A DNA stretch of 64,000 nucleotides from an uncultured candidatus Porisulfidus sp. Its GTDB lineage: Bacteria; Pseudomonadota; Gammaproteobacteria; Poriferisulfidales; Poriferisulfidaceae. The stretch is from NCBI GenBank assembly GCA_958431155.1, contig OY288106.1, forward strand, positions 1,091,161-1,155,160, given 5' to 3'. Numbering within the stretch: position 1 is the first letter of the stretch; each line of letters opens with the position of its first letter. Position numbers and translations under genes: made by a program. The notes under the pieces were generated by a model. It was not told where the DNA came from and ran no database searches. It saw only the letters and a program-made list of their open reading frames with translations. Shown here one piece after another: positions 18,505-28,604 of this stretch.

Positions 18505-20471
18505 GCCCGACCCCGACGATGGCCAGCATACGGCACCAGCACAATCCTGCGCTCCCGCAAACTGACCTCCCGGAGAGTCACCTCGATGCGGTCGCCGGCC
18601 TGCCAGGTCTCGCCGCTGCGTTCCCCTCTCAGCTGCTGCGAATCAGGGTCGTAGTAATAGTAGTCTCTTCCCATCTGCTTGACGTGGAGCAGGCCGTCCG
18701 TATATAAGCCGTCCAGTTCCACGAACAGCCCGAACTGCGTCACCGTGGTAACGGTCCCGCTGAAATGTTCCCCGAGGTGCTTCTCTGCGAGCCGGCACTT
18801 GTAGGCCGCCTCAACGTCCCACACGGCTTCGTCAGCCCGCCTCTCCGCCATGGAGCAGTGCTCTCCAAGAGCGGTCATCTCGTCATGGGACGGTGCAGGA
18901 CCCGACCGCTTGCCCCCTCTCAACGTACGGCGGATGGCCCGGTGCACCGCGAGGTCCGGATAACGACGGATGGGCGAAGTGAAATGTGCGTAGCGCTCCA
19001 AGGCCAAGCCGAAGTGCCCGATGTTGTCGGGCGAGTAGACGGACAGGCTCTGGCAGCGCAGCAAGGCGCGCTCGACCAGCGCCTGGTGCTCGGTGCCTTG
19101 GACTTGCTCGATCAGGTCGGCGCAATCGCTCGGAGTGATGGGATCGTGAAGCGGGAACGTGAGGCCGAGACCTGCCACCAAGGCGCGCAGGGTATCGATT
19201 TTCTCCTGCTGGGGCTGGTCGTGGATGCGATACAGTCCGTGCTGTTTGTGCCGATGCAATTGCTCGGCCGCTGCGACATTGGCCAGGATCATGCACTCCT
19301 CGATCAGCCGGTGGGATTCAAGCCGGGTGACGGGATGAATGCTCTTGACCTGCCCCTGACCGTCGAATTTGAAGCGACATTCGGTACTGTTGAAATCCAG
19401 TGCCCCACGATGCAGGCGCCGGGCGTGAAGGAGTCGGTACAGGGTAACCAGTTTCTCCAGCGCGGGTAGATGTTGCTCAAGGCGCCGGCGTGCACCAGGT
19501 TGGCTTTGAAATACGGCCTGCTCCACCGCCGAATAGGTCAGCCGAGCCCTTGAGCGGATCTGTGCCGGATAGAACTGGGACGACTGCAGCACTCCGCGAG
19601 GGCTGAGTTGCATCTCGCAGACCAACGTCTTGCGTTCCACATCCGGACGTAGGGAACACAGGTCCTCCGACAGATCCGGCGGCAGCATCGGGATGACCCG
19701 GTTCGGGAAATAGACCGAAGTGCCACGCTTGCGCGCCTCGGCATCCAGCGTGCTGCCTGGGCGGACGTAGTGCGCGACATCCGCAATCGCCACCCACAAC
19801 GTCCAGCCGGACTCGCGCGCTCGCGCGCAAACGGCATCGTCGAAATCCTTCGCGTCCGCGCCGTCGATGGTTACGAATGGCAGGTTCGTCAGGTCTCGCC
19901 GCGGCAATTCATCCTCAAGTTCAGACAGGCCGGGCAATTCCTTCCGGACCCGACGCGGCCAAGTGTTCGGCAGGCTGAACGAAACGATGGCGAAATCGAT
20001 ATCCGTGTTCTGATCGACATTGCCGAGCACGCGGCTGACCTCGGCCTTGCCGGGATACCCCTGCTGCGGAAAGTCCGTGATGTCGGCCACCACCAGGTCC
20101 CCGACCTTCACACGCAGATGTTTTGCAGCTTCGAAGGCATGCTGAATCCGCGGGTCCTCTGGAATGATAATCGCCTTCTCGCGTTCGCTGGCCGCCTGAA
20201 ACCGTCCGACTACGGTCTGGTGGCTGCGTTCCAAGATTTCATGAAACATCCCACTGGCCTTCCCCTGCCGGCCGGGCACACCCGGCCAGACCGAAATGTA
20301 ATCGCCGTGCATGGCGGTGTGCATCTGTGCCTGGGGTAGAAAGATGTCCTCTCCCCCGCTGTCCGGCGTCACGAAACCGTAGCCGTCACGATGGGCGGTA
20401 ACGCGCCCGTGGACTGGTTGGGAAGAAGCGGACCGACGGGCGGTCCGCCGGGAAGAACTGCGGCGCGGCAT
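18501..20471 (-). CDS. rnr: Ribonuclease R, short form
   Basis: About 656 aa from the chosen ATG; E. coli RNase R is 813. This 3'-5' exoribonuclease degrades structured RNA. It starts with a basic segment (MPRRSSSRRTARR) and goes straight into cold-shock domain 1 (HGRVTAHRDGYGFVTPDSGG), so the usual N-terminal helix-turn-helix is missing. The RNB domain carries DGADAKDFDDAV. An S1 domain (GTVTTVTQFGLFVELDGLYT) closes the protein, with only a short basic tail. A GTG at 20558 could extend it by 29 residues; neither start has a clear ribosome binding site. Confidence 0.92.
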   Translation of the reverse strand: MPRRSSSRRTARRSASSQPVHGRVTAHRDGYGFVTPDSGGEDIFLPQAQMHTAMHGDYISVWPGVPGRQGKASGMFHEILERSHQTVVGRFQAASEREKAIIIPEDPRIQHAFEAAKHLRVKVGDLVVADITDFPQQGYPGKAEVSRVLGNVDQNTDIDFAIVSFSLPNTWPRRVRKELPGLSELEDELPRRDLTNLPFVTIDGADAKDFDDAVCARARESGWTLWVAIADVAHYVRPGSTLDAEARKRGTSVYFPNRVIPMLPPDLSEDLCSLRPDVERKTLVCEMQLSPRGVLQSSQFYPAQIRSRARLTYSAVEQAVFQSQPGARRRLEQHLPALEKLVTLYRLLHARRLHRGALDFNSTECRFKFDGQGQVKSIHPVTRLESHRLIEECMILANVAAAEQLHRHKQHGLYRIHDQPQQEKIDTLRALVAGLGLTFPLHDPITPSDCADLIEQVQGTEHQALVERALLRCQSLSVYSPDNIGHFGLALERYAHFTSPIRRYPDLAVHRAIRRTLRGGKRSGPAPSHDEMTALGEHCSMAERRADEAVWDVEAAYKCRLAEKHLGEHFSGTVTTVTQFGLFVELDGLYTDGLLHVKQMGRDYYYYDPDSQQLRGERSGETWQAGDRIEVTLREVSLRERRIVLVPYAGHRRGRA

Positions 20472-20596
20472 AAAGGGGATTTTGAGAAGCTGGAAGCCTG
20501 TAAGGGTATCACTCGTGTCAGTTCTTATTTTAACCCCGATTGCATCGGAGGAACGCACGAGGGGTGTTAGGATGGCACAGCCTTGCCAGCGGCCCC

Positions 20597-20929
20597 ATGA
20601 TTCTGAACGTCACCATCAACGAGAACTCTCATCCGATCCGGATTCCGGACGGCATGCCCGAGGAAGCCGTCGACATGTTCGCCCGCATGGATGCCGACAT
20701 GGACCGGGGCTGGCAAATGTCCCGGGTCTGGGTGGATCGTCCGGATACTTTCCAACGCTGTCAGATCGTCGCCAACCGGTTGCTGACGGCCATGGAAAAT
20801 CATAATCAGGAACTGGCCACGATGATGGCCGCCTACATCGTGGCACGGATACCCGACGTCCGGGAGGTCGTGATTGACACCGGCGGAGACATGACGCAGA
20901 CCCGGATCGAGCGCGGCGATCAGCCTTAA
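20597..20929 (+). CDS. Conserved hypothetical protein, 110 aa
   Basis: Small soluble acidic protein beginning MILNVTINENSHPIRIPDGM. It reads as a short beta segment followed by helices (PEEAVDMFARMDADMDRGWQ and a helix rich in Ala/Met ending ATMMAAYIVARIPDVREVVI). No signal peptide, membrane span or cysteine. I do not recognise the family. It is divergent from rnr by 125 bp. The long frame extends upstream to 20540, but the ATG at 20597 gives the more protein-like start. Even codon use across the frame argues it is real. Confidence 0.6.
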   Translation: MILNVTINENSHPIRIPDGMPEEAVDMFARMDADMDRGWQMSRVWVDRPDTFQRCQIVANRLLTAMENHNQELATMMAAYIVARIPDVREVVIDTGGDMTQTRIERGDQP

Positions 20930-21009
20930 AGTCGCAAATTTCTACCTTTCAAGAGTTTTCAGACCAATATATTTATCTGTAATATCATTGATTTATTTTA
21001 TTTTCTCCA

Positions 21010-21033
21010 TTAAGACAAGTCGGCTTGTCTTAA
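21010..21033. terminator. Hairpin between convergent genes
   Basis: A perfect 10-bp inverted repeat TTAAGACAAG/CTTGTCTTAA with a TCGG tetraloop sits between the 110-aa gene and the end of fadD. The surrounding 120 bp is strongly AT-rich. Neither side has a long U-run, but the position suits a bidirectional terminator. Part of the arm (CTTGTCT) recurs at 21044-21050. Confidence 0.5.
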
Positions 21034-21049
21034 TTGAAAAAAGCTTGTC

Positions 21050-22738
21050 TCACTTGTAGAACGCAGAAATGACCTTGTCGTATTTCTCGTGAAGCGCACG
21101 GCGACGCAACTTCAGCGTCGCTGTGAGGAAACCGTTGTGTTCGGTCCATGGCTCGGTTTCGACATGCAGGCGCTTGATATGCGCGTATCCGGGAAAATCG
21201 TGCAACAGGCCACCGACGGAATCCAGCAGTTGATCTTCGTCCACCGGCTCCTCGACCACGACCACCGCCGACAGGAATGGCCGTCCTTCTCCAGCAACCC
21301 AGGCTTGACTGACTCGGGGATCGTTGCACAGGGCGCCTTCCAGATCCTCCGGCGGGACTTTTTCCCCGTTGGACAGCACAATGATCTCCTTTGCTCGCCC
21401 GACGATGTAGATATGGTTTTCCTTGATGCGGGCCAGATCGCCCGTATGGAACCACCCTTCAGAATCAATGGCCGCCTGGGTCGCTTCCGGGTCATCCAGA
21501 TAGCCCTGCATGACCCCTCGTCCCCTCACCAGCAGTTCCTGATCTTCGGCCAGCCGCACCTCCACCCCTTCGATCGGAGGGCCGACCGAACGGCGCCGGA
21601 TGTCCTTTTCCCGGTTGACACTGACTACCGGAGAGGTTTCCGTCAAACCATAGCCCTGCAGCACCTTCAGCCCGATGCCGGAAAAAAAGTCCGCCACCCT
21701 GGAATTCGTCGCCGCACCACCGGTAATCGCGATTCGCAGGTGCCCGCCCAGCCCCCTAAGAACCTTCTGTCCAATCAGGCGGCGCGGCAGCAAGCCTAGG
21801 ACTCGCCACAAAGAGAAAGGGCCCGCACGACCTGCCTTTCGGCTCAAGGACACCAGCAACCGTCCGATCGGACTGTTCAACGGCCGCCTTGAGGTCAGGG
21901 CGCGATAGATCTTTTCGTAAACGCGCGGTACCGATACCAGGACGGTAGGCGGCTGCAGGCGGAGATCCTCGCGCAAGGTGGCAACGGAACGGGCGAACGC
22001 CACCGTGGACCCATGCAGCATGGGCGAGTAGTAGCCGACCGTTCGTTCGAACATGTGCGACAGCGGCAGGAAAGACAGTAGCCGATCCTCCGGCACGATC
22101 GGAACTGCAGCGGTCGCCGCGATGGCATTGCTCAAGATGTTGGCATGAGTCAGTTGTACCCCCTTGGGCCGACCCGTGGTCCCCGAGGTGAACACGATGG
22201 TCGCAGTGGAATCGGGATCGTTCTGCGTCACCCGATACGGCGACGAGGCCATGGAGGAAAGCTCCAAAAGAAACGGCCGGACTTCCGTGCCCGGTATTGT
22301 GATGGCGCTGAAGATATGTTCGACGCCGGTCATGCGGGTACGTTCGCCTTCGAGTTCCTGCCACTGTCCGGGCCCTCCGATGAACAGGGCGCGCACGCGG
22401 CTGCGTTCGGCCACGTAGGCGACATTGCCCCCACGATCCCGGTGGTACAGCGGCACGGTCACGATCCCGAGACCGGCCGCGGCCAGATCCAGGGTGACCC
22501 AGTAAGTCCCACCATGCGCCATGATGCCGATCCGGTCGCCGGGCCCAAGGCCCAGGCCCTTGAGCAGCGACTGGGCACGGCCGGCCTGTTGGTGAACCGA
22601 CTCCCAACTGTGCTTGAACCATTTGCCCAGCACGTGGCTGTATTCGATGTACGCCACCGCACCCGGTGTGGCCGCGACTCGCTCTTCGAACAATTGCCCC
22701 AGAGTGTGGTCGTACGAAATCCGCTCCAGGATACTCAT
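21050..22738 (-). CDS. fadD: Long-chain fatty acid-CoA ligase (FadD15/AMP-binding type)
   Basis: 562 aa ANL-superfamily enzyme that activates fatty acids to acyl-CoA through acyl-AMP. The AMP-binding motif is FTSGTTGRPKGVQLTH, with YGLTETSPVVSVN and the hinge WFHTGDLARIKENHIYIVGR. It resembles the long-chain synthetase group with an 'H-T-L-G-QLFEERV' start rather than the classical E. coli FadD. The ATG overlaps the TGA of the fadJ-like gene, so it is the last gene of the beta-oxidation operon. Confidence 0.9.
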   Translation of the reverse strand: MSILERISYDHTLGQLFEERVAATPGAVAYIEYSHVLGKWFKHSWESVHQQAGRAQSLLKGLGLGPGDRIGIMAHGGTYWVTLDLAAAGLGIVTVPLYHRDRGGNVAYVAERSRVRALFIGGPGQWQELEGERTRMTGVEHIFSAITIPGTEVRPFLLELSSMASSPYRVTQNDPDSTATIVFTSGTTGRPKGVQLTHANILSNAIAATAAVPIVPEDRLLSFLPLSHMFERTVGYYSPMLHGSTVAFARSVATLREDLRLQPPTVLVSVPRVYEKIYRALTSRRPLNSPIGRLLVSLSRKAGRAGPFSLWRVLGLLPRRLIGQKVLRGLGGHLRIAITGGAATNSRVADFFSGIGLKVLQGYGLTETSPVVSVNREKDIRRRSVGPPIEGVEVRLAEDQELLVRGRGVMQGYLDDPEATQAAIDSEGWFHTGDLARIKENHIYIVGRAKEIIVLSNGEKVPPEDLEGALCNDPRVSQAWVAGEGRPFLSAVVVVEEPVDEDQLLDSVGGLLHDFPGYAHIKRLHVETEPWTEHNGFLTATLKLRRRALHEKYDKVISAFYK

Positions 22739-24759
22739 GGCGCCGTCTTGCGCAACTGTTCCGAGTCCCAGCCCGGCCCAGGGGCGAATCTCGGCCCATA
22801 ACGCTTCTCAAGCGTCTCCAGACGGCGACGGACCGTGTCCGTGCCTTTTCGGCGCACCAATTCCAGCGGTCCGCCGGTGAAGGGGGCAAAACCGGTTCCC
22901 AGGATCAGCCCGGCATCAATCCAGTCCGCACGCTCCACCAGGCTCTCATGTAGACAATGCACCGCTTCACGCACCATGCTGAGAACTAGCCGGTCCCCGC
23001 AGTCCCGCGAGGGTTTTCCGACGTGTCGGCGTTTCGCCTCGCCGTTCTTCCAGTGGTAAAAGCCCCGACCGGTCTTGCGCCCCAGATTGCCAGCCTCGAC
23101 CATCTCGGCCAAAGTGCCGGGAATCTCCGCCCCATGGGCTTCGGCGAGGACCGAACCGGCCGCAAGGCAGACATCCAAGCCCACCATATCCGCCAGTTTC
23201 AGCGGGCCCATAGGCATGCCGAATGCCGTCGCCGTGCGGTCGATGGTGGCCACCGACAACCCCTCATCCCGGAGGCGGACCGCCTCCAGAAGGTAAGGCA
23301 TGAGCACCCGGTTGACCAGAAAGCCTGGAGAGGATTTCACCACCAGCGGCACCCGCCGGATGTGCCGGACAAACCCCGCGGCCTGGTTGATCAAGGGCTG
23401 CTGCTCGGAGTCGTGGTAGATGACTTCCACCAGCGGCATCTTGGATACCGGATTGAAGAAATGAATGCCAACCAGCCGGGCGGGCTCGTCCAGGACCTCC
23501 GCGAGCCTTTCGAGAGGCAGGCTCGACGTGTTGGTCGCGAGCAAGGCATCCGAACGCATCCGGGATTGCAGTTGACGGTACAGATCCTGCTTGGCCGCAA
23601 GGTTCTCGGGAATCGCTTCGATCACGAGGTCGGCGGATCCGGCGCCGCGCCCCTCCAGATCCGGAATCAGGCGATCCAGCGTGGCCTGCGTGTCCTCCGG
23701 ACGACGGTCGAGCATCCGGCGGGCACGCCCGATCACCGGAGCGATCCGTTTCGGATCCGTATCCTGCAACGTCACCCGCAGCCCGTTCAGGGCACACCAG
23801 ACGGCAATGTCACCCCCCATCACGCCGGCCCCGACGACATGCACGCTGGATGTCGCCTTGTCGTTAGGGGCATGGCTTTTGAGTTCCTGTCGGAGCAGGA
23901 ATATGCGGGTCATCTGGCGCGCCTGCGGTGATTCGAAAAGGTTTGCCACCGACTGTGCCTCGGACTCGAGCGCCGTAGCGGAATCCTCGCTCAAAGCCTG
24001 CCAGTGCTCGAGCAGGCGGTACGGTGCCGGAAAGTGTTCTTTCGGCGCGGCCGATCTCATGCCGCGAACATAGGCCCAAGTCACCGCGCCGCGCAATGCC
24101 GGCACATGAGGCAGCCGGTCGCGCCACGACGGGCGCTGCGGTGCGGGACGGCGCCGGATCATCTCCCGCGCTGCCGCATACAGTTGCCGCCGCGGCACCA
24201 CCGCATCCACCAATCGCAGCTTCATGGCCTCCGCGCCGGATACGGTTTTGCCGGTCACCATCATCCGCAATGCCTTCAGGTCGCCGACCAGAGCCGGCAA
24301 TCTCACGGAGCCCCCATATCCCGGGTGGATGCCAAGCCGTACTTCGGGCAGCCCGATCTGGACCTGCGGCCCACTCTCCGCAATCCGATAGTCGCAAGCC
24401 AGTGCCAACTCCAGCCCCCCGCCCAGACAGTGTCCCCGGATCGCGGCGACGGTCGGGCATTCCAGATTTGCCCAATCTTCGAACAGCTTCTGCCCTCGGC
24501 GCAGCATCGCCAAGGCCTGCTCGCGGTTTTCCAGTTCCGCGAATTCGGTCACGTCCGCGCCCATCGCGAACGCACGTTCCGGGTCCGAGCCGAGAATGAC
24601 GCCCGGAGGGGCCTCGGTGTACAAGTGCTCGAGCACGTCCTCCAGTTCGTCCAACACCCCGCTGTGCAACACGTTGACCGAGCGGTCATCCACCGCCAGG
24701 AACAACTCCAGGTTTCCTCCTTCACCCGCCGCAAGCCGCCAGTGCCGCCAGTCATTCAT
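22735..24759 (-). CDS. fadJ: Fatty acid oxidation complex alpha subunit (FadJ/FadB-like)
   Basis: 674 aa bifunctional enoyl-CoA hydratase/3-hydroxyacyl-CoA dehydrogenase. The crotonase domain (1-190) has both catalytic glutamates, in RGHCLGGGLELALACDYR and QIGLPEVRLGIHPGYGG. The dehydrogenase has the Rossmann motif VHVVGAGVMGGDIAVW and the catalytic His of GIHFFNPVSKMPLVEV, followed by two C-terminal helical domains (LGTGFAPFTGGPLELV). The ATG overlaps the thiolase stop as ATGA. Size fits FadJ (714) or FadB (729) loosely; the FadI-like partner favours the FadJ name. Confidence 0.88.
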   Translation of the reverse strand: MNDWRHWRLAAGEGGNLELFLAVDDRSVNVLHSGVLDELEDVLEHLYTEAPPGVILGSDPERAFAMGADVTEFAELENREQALAMLRRGQKLFEDWANLECPTVAAIRGHCLGGGLELALACDYRIAESGPQVQIGLPEVRLGIHPGYGGSVRLPALVGDLKALRMMVTGKTVSGAEAMKLRLVDAVVPRRQLYAAAREMIRRRPAPQRPSWRDRLPHVPALRGAVTWAYVRGMRSAAPKEHFPAPYRLLEHWQALSEDSATALESEAQSVANLFESPQARQMTRIFLLRQELKSHAPNDKATSSVHVVGAGVMGGDIAVWCALNGLRVTLQDTDPKRIAPVIGRARRMLDRRPEDTQATLDRLIPDLEGRGAGSADLVIEAIPENLAAKQDLYRQLQSRMRSDALLATNTSSLPLERLAEVLDEPARLVGIHFFNPVSKMPLVEVIYHDSEQQPLINQAAGFVRHIRRVPLVVKSSPGFLVNRVLMPYLLEAVRLRDEGLSVATIDRTATAFGMPMGPLKLADMVGLDVCLAAGSVLAEAHGAEIPGTLAEMVEAGNLGRKTGRGFYHWKNGEAKRRHVGKPSRDCGDRLVLSMVREAVHCLHESLVERADWIDAGLILGTGFAPFTGGPLELVRRKGTDTVRRRLETLEKRYGPRFAPGPGWDSEQLRKTAP

Positions 24760-26057
24760 GACACGTGCTCCAGCAGTGCCGCACCGCCCTGTCCTCCGCC
24801 GATACACAGACTCGCGACTCCGAACCGTCCTTTCATGCGCTGCAGCTGCTTGAGGACATGCAGCACGATCCGCGCCCCGGTCATGCCCACCGGATGGCCG
24901 ATGGCCACCGCGCCCCCATGCGGATTGAGCCGCTCCTTGTCGATCGGCACCAGGCAACCGTCCCGATCCAGTACCTCGCGCATGTAGGTTTCGTCCTGCC
25001 AGGCTTTCAGGCACGCCAGAACCTGCGCCGCGAATGCCTCGTTGATCTCGAAGCAGTCGATTTCGGGAACCGTGACCTCGGTCCGATCGAACAGATCCCG
25101 CATCGCGTGCACCGGGCCCAACCCCATCAACGCCGGGTCCAGCGCCGCCCAACTGATGTGGTGCAGAATGCCGAGGACCGGCAAATGGTGGCGCTCGACC
25201 GCCTCTCCCGAAGCCAGCAGCAACGCGGCCGCGCCATCGCTGATCTGCGCGCTGTTGCCGGCCGTCACATTGCCGCTTGGGTGGTCGAACGCCGGGCGCA
25301 ACCGTCCCAGCTGCTCCAAGGAGGAATCGTGGCGCACGCCATTGTCCTGAGTATAGACTTCACCGGTCAACCCATCGTATAGGGGCGTTATCTCGCCGTC
25401 GAAAACACCCGCGTCCTGCGCCCGTGCGGCCAGTTCGTGGCTTTCCAGTGCAAAGGCATCCATGGCCCGACGGGAGATCTGGAAACGATAAGCCAGTTCC
25501 TCCGCAGTCTGGCCCATGTTGAGGTTTACCACCGGATCGGTCAGACCGCACTTGAGGGCACTGACCGGATGCAGCATCCGGGGCCTGAACTTCGCCAGCC
25601 TGCGCAACCGGGCCCATCTTCCTCTCGCTCGTCTGAAACCCCCAAGCCAGGCCACGGCGTCCAGCCCAAAGAGGACGGGCGCACGGCTCATCGCCTCGAC
25701 CCCTCCGGCGAGAACCAGGTCCGCGGTGCCCTGTGCGATGCGATACGCCGCCGCATCCAGTGCCTGCATTCCGGATGCGCAGTTGCGCTGGACCGTGTGG
25801 GCGGGCACGTCGAGACCGAGCCCCAGGCGGAGGCCGATTATCCGGGAAATGTTGGCTTCGGACTCGCTGGGCATCACGCAGCCCCAGACCACCTCCTGTA
25901 TGTTTTCCCGGGCCTGCGGGTGCCGCAGAAGAAGATCCCGGCTGCAGGCCACCGCCAGATCGCTTGCGGAAAACGGCCCCGGAGAACCGGAGGCCTTGAG
26001 GATCGGCGTACGCCGACCATCAACGACGTAGACCGTGCGCCCGTAACTCAGTTGCAT
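24756..26057 (-). CDS. fadI: Acetyl-CoA C-acyltransferase (FadI-like thiolase)
   Basis: 433 aa thiolase that performs the last step of beta-oxidation. The nucleophilic Cys is in RNCASGMQALDAAAYR. The other catalytic residues are in HGGAVAIGHPVGMTG (His) and CIGGGQGGAALLEH (Cys). E. coli FadI is 436 aa and shows similar DLMPV/LRPAFD-type insertions; FadA is only 387. It begins 57 bp after fadE ends and overlaps the alpha-subunit gene, as expected for a trifunctional complex. Confidence 0.88.
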   Translation of the reverse strand: MQLSYGRTVYVVDGRRTPILKASGSPGPFSASDLAVACSRDLLLRHPQARENIQEVVWGCVMPSESEANISRIIGLRLGLGLDVPAHTVQRNCASGMQALDAAAYRIAQGTADLVLAGGVEAMSRAPVLFGLDAVAWLGGFRRARGRWARLRRLAKFRPRMLHPVSALKCGLTDPVVNLNMGQTAEELAYRFQISRRAMDAFALESHELAARAQDAGVFDGEITPLYDGLTGEVYTQDNGVRHDSSLEQLGRLRPAFDHPSGNVTAGNSAQISDGAAALLLASGEAVERHHLPVLGILHHISWAALDPALMGLGPVHAMRDLFDRTEVTVPEIDCFEINEAFAAQVLACLKAWQDETYMREVLDRDGCLVPIDKERLNPHGGAVAIGHPVGMTGARIVLHVLKQLQRMKGRFGVASLCIGGGQGGAALLEHVS

Positions 26058-26114
26058 GGCTCGCGCCGCTCGATATGCCGCAATGCGGGAAATCCCGATG
26101 CGGTGCCCGGTAGT

Positions 26115-28604
26115 TCACTGCGCTGCACGATCCGGTGGGCCACTCGGCAATACGGGTGCGGCGCGCGCCCAATCCCCCGGCGCAAATGCGTCGACCGCGA
26201 TGATTTCGTCCACCCGGCGGTCGGCTTCGCGCAACTGCTCCGCCCGTTCCGAAGTCACGACTCCAGCCTCCACCGCCTGATCCAGGTCGACCCCGTCTTC
26301 GCCCACTATGACTTTTCCCTCCTGCACCGCACGGCGCAATGCACGCCGGACCGGCTCCAACTCTTCCGCCTCGATCAGGCCCTGCTCCAGCCGGACGACG
26401 GGATCGTCCGGGTCTTCGCCCAGATAAATCCCTTCGCACAAACGGTCGCGTTCCGCGCCTGGCATCGTGATCAAACGAGCCACGGCGCTGTCCCCCTTGT
26501 CGGCCCGAAACTGACCCATACGCCCCAGCGGGAGGGTGGAGACGCGCAGCAAAGCGCGCAGCCAGATGTTGTCCAGGTTGCGAATCAGTCCGTCCAGCGC
26601 CGTGGTGAAGTGCTGTCGACATTCCATCAGGGCCCAATCGCGCAGAGGAATCTCTTCCGGGCGGCTACCCCGCGCCTGAAACCGGCGAATCACGCATACC
26701 GCCATGTACTGGGCCGAAAACATGTCCGCCAAGCGTGCCGACAAGCGTTCGCGGCGTTTGAGCATCCCCCCGTAGCGCAGTAGCAGCATGTCAACGACCC
26801 AGGCAAAGCAGGCGCTCTGCCAGGCCAAGACCCGGTACGGCGCCGGGGGCAGGTCCGACAGGGGGTAACGCCCGCCACTGAGGCCCAGCACGAACGCGCG
26901 GCTGGCGCTGCGGAAAGTGGTGCCTGCATGCCGACCCAAGATTAAATCGAACCGTTCCAGCACCTCACCCTCTTCCTCCATCTGCAGGCACTCCATCTCC
27001 TGCAGCAGGTAGGGGTGGCAACGCACCAGACCCTGCCCAAAAATAATCATGTTGCGGGTCAGCAGGTTGGCGCCTTCCACCGTGATCGCGATCGGCACCG
27101 CCTGGTACAGGCGGGCCACTTGGTTGCGCGGGCCCACGCAGATTCCCGCGCCGGCATTGATATCCATGGCCCCATTGACGACCTGTCGCATGCGCTCGGT
27201 CAACTGCTGCTTGGCGATCGCCGACGCCACGGAAGAACACTCGCCGCAATCTTCCTGGCGCGCAATCTCGGTTCGCACCGCATTCATCAGGTACGTGTTG
27301 CCACCGATCCCGCCCAGCACTTCCTCGACCCCCTCGAACCGGGCGATCGGCAGCGAAAACTGGCGCCGGACGGCGGCATAGGCCCCCGTGCGGCGGGTCG
27401 CCAGTTTGCCCGCGGCCACCGCCAAGGCGGGAAGCGAAATGCCTCGCCCCTCGCCCAGGCATTCCATCAGCATCTGCCAGCCACGCCCGACCCCCTCGCG
27501 CCCGCCGATGACCTGGTCCATGGGGATGAGCACGTCGCGCCCCAGCGTCGGCCCGTTCATGAACGGGACCTGCAGGGGCATGTGCCGTCGCCCGACTTCG
27601 ACCCCCGGCGCGTCCGCCGGGACCAGTGCCAGCGTGATTCCCAAATCCCGCGCGCCGCCCAGAAGGCCGTCCGGATCGTACAGGCGGAAGGCCAGACCGA
27701 TCAATGTCGCCACCGGTGCCAGAGTGATGTAACGCTTCTCCCAGTTGAGGCGAATGCCCAGAATGCTCTCGCCGTCCTCCTCCCATTGGCAGACCACGCC
27801 GGTATCCTGCAGGGAGGCCGCATCCGATCCGGCATGCGGCCCGGTCAAGCCGAAGCAGGGCGTCTCTTCCCCTCGCGCAAGCCTGGGCAGGTAATGGTCC
27901 TTCTGCTCCTGCGTCCCATAGCGCAGCAACAATTTACCCGGGCCGAGTGAGTTGGGCACCATGACCGTGACTGCGGCGGCAACGCTGCGGCTGGCAATCT
28001 TCATGACCACCTCGGAGTGGGCGAGCGCCGAAAATCCCAGGCCACCATACTGTTCCGGCAAGGCCATGCCGAAAAACTTTTCCTCCCGGATCAATTGCCA
28101 GGCCTCCGGCGGAAGGTCGTAGTCGGCCGTCGTGATGCGCCAGTCGTCCAGCAGTGCGCACAGGCGCTCGGCCGGGCCTTGAAGAAACTCCTGCTCCGTC
28201 TCGGTGAGTTCCGCAGGCTGACCGCGCAGGATTTCGTCCCAATCGGGCGCTCCGGTGAACAACGCCTCTTCCCAACCCGCGGCACCCGCCTGCAGCGCCT
28301 CGCGCTCGGTCTCGGACAGGGGCGGCAATGCCTTGCGCAACCGATGCCAGGCGGGCTGGACGATCACGGATTGCCGCCAGCCCGAATGCACCCACATCAG
28401 CACCGGCACCACCCACGCCGCAACCACCAGGAAGGCCCACCAGAACGGCGGCGCGAAAGTCAGCATCCACAGCAGCAGCGCCAGCCCCGCCGCAGCCAAC
28501 CAGACCCAGAAGTTCGCGGCATGAACCGTGATCAACGCCCAGCCCGCAAGCAGCAGGACGAGCCCGGCCAACTGGCAGAAGAGTGCGCCCAGAAAACCGC
28601 CCAT
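26115..28604 (-). CDS. fadE: Acyl-CoA dehydrogenase FadE
   Basis: 829 aa (E. coli 814), the large membrane-associated FAD enzyme for the first oxidation of acyl-CoA. Residues 1-75 form two or three hydrophobic helices, typical of FadE. The dehydrogenase core has the CFGLTGPHAGSDAAS flavin motif, INWEKRYITLAP-like region (LNWEKRYITLAP) and NAGAGICVGPRNQVAR. The C-terminal DUF1974 part follows. Its ATG overlaps the stop of the upstream YiiX-like gene by one base. Confidence 0.95.
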   Translation of the reverse strand: MGGFLGALFCQLAGLVLLLAGWALITVHAANFWVWLAAAGLALLLWMLTFAPPFWWAFLVVAAWVVPVLMWVHSGWRQSVIVQPAWHRLRKALPPLSETEREALQAGAAGWEEALFTGAPDWDEILRGQPAELTETEQEFLQGPAERLCALLDDWRITTADYDLPPEAWQLIREEKFFGMALPEQYGGLGFSALAHSEVVMKIASRSVAAAVTVMVPNSLGPGKLLLRYGTQEQKDHYLPRLARGEETPCFGLTGPHAGSDAASLQDTGVVCQWEEDGESILGIRLNWEKRYITLAPVATLIGLAFRLYDPDGLLGGARDLGITLALVPADAPGVEVGRRHMPLQVPFMNGPTLGRDVLIPMDQVIGGREGVGRGWQMLMECLGEGRGISLPALAVAAGKLATRRTGAYAAVRRQFSLPIARFEGVEEVLGGIGGNTYLMNAVRTEIARQEDCGECSSVASAIAKQQLTERMRQVVNGAMDINAGAGICVGPRNQVARLYQAVPIAITVEGANLLTRNMIIFGQGLVRCHPYLLQEMECLQMEEEGEVLERFDLILGRHAGTTFRSASRAFVLGLSGGRYPLSDLPPAPYRVLAWQSACFAWVVDMLLLRYGGMLKRRERLSARLADMFSAQYMAVCVIRRFQARGSRPEEIPLRDWALMECRQHFTTALDGLIRNLDNIWLRALLRVSTLPLGRMGQFRADKGDSAVARLITMPGAERDRLCEGIYLGEDPDDPVVRLEQGLIEAEELEPVRRALRRAVQEGKVIVGEDGVDLDQAVEAGVVTSERAEQLREADRRVDEIIAVDAFAPGDWARAAPVLPSGPPDRAAQ

